DNA from: Edaphochlamys debaryana
Lineage: Eukaryota > Chlorophyta > Chlorophyceae > Chlamydomonadales
Assembly: GCA_016858145.1 (NCBI GenBank)
Contig: JAEHOE010000010.1
Span: 1,240,001 to 1,304,000 of the forward strand
Length of the DNA: 64,000 nt
Direction of reading: 5' to 3'
A program made the translations under genes and the position numbers. Each line of letters opens with the position of its first letter. Position 1 is the first letter of the stretch. The notes beneath the pieces were generated by a model. That model ran no database searches. It was not told where the DNA came from and worked only from the letters and a program-made list of their open reading frames with translations. Positions 61,101-64,000 of this stretch are shown here, piece by piece.

Positions 61101-64000
61101 GCTCTGGTCCGCCCCCGGACCCCCAGCACCTCGGGGAGCCCACGGAGGCGTCAGCGTCAGGTATCAGCGGCGCCAACCGCTGGGCCAGGCGGCTCTGGTC
61201 CGCCCCCGGACCCCCAGCACCCCGGGGAGCCCATGGGGACGTCAGCGTCAGGTATCAGCGGCGCCAACCGCTGGGCCAGGCGGCTCTAGTCCGCCCCCGG
61301 ACCCCCAGCACCCCGGGGAGCCCACGGAGGCGTCAGCGTCAGTTATCAGCGGCGCCAACCGCTGGGCCAGGCGGCTCTGGTCCGCCCCCGGACCCCCAGC
61401 ACCCCGGGGAGCCCACGGAGGCGTCAGCGTCAGGTATCAGCGGCGCCAACCGCTGGGCCAGGCGGCTCTGGTCCGCCCCCGGACCCCCAGCACCTCGGGG
61501 AGCCCACGGAGGCGTCAGCGTCAGTTATCAGCGGCGCCAACCGCTGGGCCAGGCGGCTCTGGTCCGCCCCCGGACCCCCAGCACCTCGGGGAGCCCACGG
61601 AGGCGTCAGCGTCAGTTATCAGCGGCGCCAACCGCTGGGCTAGGCGGCTCTGGTCCGCCCCCGGACCCCCAGCACCCCGGGGAGCCCATGGGGGCGTCAG
61701 CGTCAGGTATCAGCGGCACTAACCGCTGGGCCAGGCGGCTCTAGTCCGCCCCCGGACCCCCAGCACCCCGGGGAGCCCACGGAGGCGTCAGCGTCAGTTA
61801 TCAGCGGCGCCAACCGCTGGGCCAGGCGGCTCTGGTCCGCCCCCGGACCCCCAGCACCCCGGGGAGCCCACGGAGGCGTCAGCGTCAGGTATCAGCGGCG
61901 CCAACCGCTGGGCCAGGCGGCTCTGGTCCGCCCCCGGACCCCAAGCACCCCGGGGAGCCCACGGAGGCGTCAGCGTCAGTTATCAGCGGCGCCAACCGCT
62001 GGGCCAGGCGGCTCTGGTCCGCCCCCGGACCCCCAGCACCCCGGGGAGCCCACGGAGGCGTCAGCGTCAGGTATCAGCGGCGCCAACCGCTGGGCTAGGC
62101 GGCTCTGGTCCGCCCCCGGACCCCCAGCACCTCGGGGAGCCCACGGAGGCGTCAGCGTCAGGTATCAGCGGCGCCAACCGCTGGGCTAGGCCGCTCTGGT
62201 CCGCCCCCGGACCCCCAGCACCCCGGGGAGCCCATGGAGGCGTCAGCGTCAGTTATCAGCGGCGCCAACCGCTGGGCCAGGCGGCTCTGGTCCGCCCCCG
62301 GACCCCCAGCACCCCGGGGAGCCCACGGAGGCGTCAGCGTCAGTTATCAGCGGCGCCAACCGCTGGGCCAGGCGGCTCTGGTCCGCCCCTGGACCCCAAG
62401 CACCTCGGGGAGCCCACGGAGGCGTCAGCGTCAGTTATCAGCGGCGCCAACCGCTGGGCTAGGCGGCTCTGGTCCGCCCCCGGACCCCCAGCACCCCGGG
62501 GAGCCCACGGAGGCGTCAGCGTCAGTTATCAGCGGCGCCAACCGCTGGGCCAGGCGGCTCTGGTCCGCCCCCGGACCCCCAGCACCCCGGGGAGCCCACG
62601 GAGGCGTCAGCGTCAGTTATCAGCGGCACCAACCGCTGGGCCAGGCGGCTCTGGTCCGCCCCCGGACCCCCAGCACCTCGGGGAGCCCCCGGAGGCGTCA
62701 GCGTCAGGTATCAGCGGCGCCAACCGCTGGGCCAGGCGGCTCTGGTCCGCCCCTGGACCCCAAGCACCCCGGGGAGCCCACGGAGGCGTCAGCGTCAGGT
62801 ATCAGCGGCACCAACCGCTGGGCCAGGCGGCTCTGGTCCGCCCCCGGACCCCCAGCACCCCGGGGAGCCCACGGAGGCGTCAGCGTCAGTTATCAGCGGC
62901 GCCAACCGCTGGGCCAGGCGGCTCTGGTCCGCCCCCGGACCCCAAGCACCTCGGGGAGCCCACGGAGGCGTCAGCGTCAGGTATCAGCGGCGCCAACCGC
63001 TGGGCCAGGCGGCTCTGGTCCGCCCCTGGACCCCAAGCACCCCGGGGAGCCCACGGAGGCGTCAGCGTCAGGTATCAGCGGCACCAACCGCTGGGCCAGG
63101 CGGCTCTGGTCCGCCCCCGGACCCCCAGCACCCCGGGGAGCCCACGGAGGCGTCAGCGTCAGTTATCAGCGGCGCCAACCGCTGGGCCAGGCGGCTCTGG
63201 TCCGCCCCCGGACCCCCAGCACCCCGGGGAGCCCACGGAGGCGTCAGCGTCAGGTATCAGCGGCGCCAACCGCTGGGCTAGGCGGCTCTGGTCCGCCCCC
63301 GGACCCCCAGCACCCCGGGGAGCCCACGGAGGCGTCAGCGTCAGTTATCAGCGGCGCCAACCGCTGGGCCAGGCGGCTCTGGTCCACCCCCGGACCCCCA
63401 GCACCCCGGGGAGCCCACGGAGGCGTCAGCGTCAATTATCAGCGGCGCCAACCGCTGGGCCAGGCGGCTCTGGTCCGCCCCCGGACCCCAAGCACCCCGG
63501 GGAGCCCACGGAGGCGTCAGCGTCAGGTATCAGCGGCGCCAACCGCTGGGCCAGGCGGCTCTGGTCCGCCCCCGGACCCCCAGCACCCCGGGGAGCCCAC
63601 GGAGGCGTCAGCGTCAGGTATCAGCGGCGCCAACCGCTGGGCCAGGCGGCTCTGGTCCGCCCCCGGACCCCCAGCACCTCGGGGAGCCCACGGAGGCGTC
63701 AGCGTCAGTTATCAGCGGCGCCAACCGCTGGGCCAGGCGGCTCTGGTCCGCCCCCGGACCCCCAGCACCTCGGGGAGCCCACGGAGGCGTCAGCGTCAGG
63801 TATCAGCGGCGCCAACCGCTGGGCTAGGCGGCTCTGGTCCGCCCCCGGACCCCCAGCACCCCGGGGAGCCCATGGGGGCGTCAGCGTCAGGTATCAGCGG
63901 CACTAACCGCTGGGCCAAGCGGCTCTAGTCCGCCCCCGGACCCCCAGCACCCCGGGGAGCCCACGGAGGCGTCAGCGTCAGTTATCAGCGGCGCCAACCG
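58156..64000. repeat. 91-bp tandem satellite, about 64 copies, open at the window end
   Basis: The unit begins TATCAGCGGCGCCAACCGCT and ends GGAGGCGTCAGCGTCAGT or GT variants. Length is constant at 91 except for an extra A at about 59086. Variants recur: GGCTAGG for GGCCAGG, CCCATGG for CCCACGG, CCCCAAGC for CCCCCAGC, CGGCACC for CGGCGCC. CAGCGG...CCGCTG inside each unit can pair. 91 is not a multiple of three, so the protein reading cycles through three frames. Confidence 0.97.

Noticed and set aside
57805..61722. 1305-codon open frame through the 91-bp satellite
   Set aside because: The unit has no stop in two of three frames and is not a multiple of three, so a long frame arises by itself. 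The in-frame GGCTAG variants are too few to show selection, and the translation is just the three frames in turn.
58156..64000. CRISPR-like regular repeat
   Set aside because: Units are contiguous with no unique spacers, and the genome is eukaryotic.

Overview
The window is nuclear DNA of a green alga, most likely a volvocine or Chlamydomonas-type chlorophyte. The evidence is very high GC content, genes cut into many short exons by GT-AG introns of about 80-400 bases, strong G/C preference at third codon positions, TGTAA (not AATAAA) as the likely poly(A) signal, and Ala/Gly/Gln-rich low-complexity stretches in proteins. Exon maps below were made by hand. Where I say that phases agree, I checked that the exons join in one open frame.

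Layout. 1-7424 (+): 3' three quarters of an ABCC/MRP-type ABC transporter, 24 exons. 10333-13212 (-): complete plant-type tandem CCCH zinc-finger (RR-TZF) gene, 8 exons, one with a GC donor. 13235-15745: its promoter region, duplicated in direct orientation around a segment with inverted repeats. 17400-26731 (-): complete 25-exon receptor-like protein kinase with signal peptide, an ectodomain made of two tandem copies of one module, one membrane span and a TKL-like kinase domain. One of its introns holds a small secreted-protein gene on the other strand and another holds a 34-bp hairpin. 27848-29932 (-): a poorly resolved U1-type zinc-finger gene with an apparent one-base frameshift. 30903-37930 (-): complete 20-exon coatomer alpha subunit (alpha-COP). 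38264-40070: dispersed repeats.

42249-53460 (+): an 11.2-kb Ty3/gypsy-class LTR retrotransposon with 556-bp LTRs that I read as identical, so probably young. It has a gag-protease-RT-RNase H frame and an overlapping second frame. The second frame carries a degenerate cytosine-5 DNA methyltransferase-like domain, then the integrase, a PHD finger and a chromo/Tudor-like tail. This is the most interesting system in the window. The element lies inside an unrecognised minus-strand gene. The 40 bases just outside its 5' LTR are an inverted copy of an exon found on its other side.

54986-56241: about 209 copies of the hexanucleotide GGGGCC in the 5' part of the same interrupted gene. 58156-64000: a 91-bp satellite, about 64 copies, with a higher-order repeat, running off the window end.

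Alpha-COP and the ABC transporter are housekeeping or transport genes, the TZF protein is probably an mRNA regulator and the kinase a surface receptor. I see no operon-like or pathway link between them.
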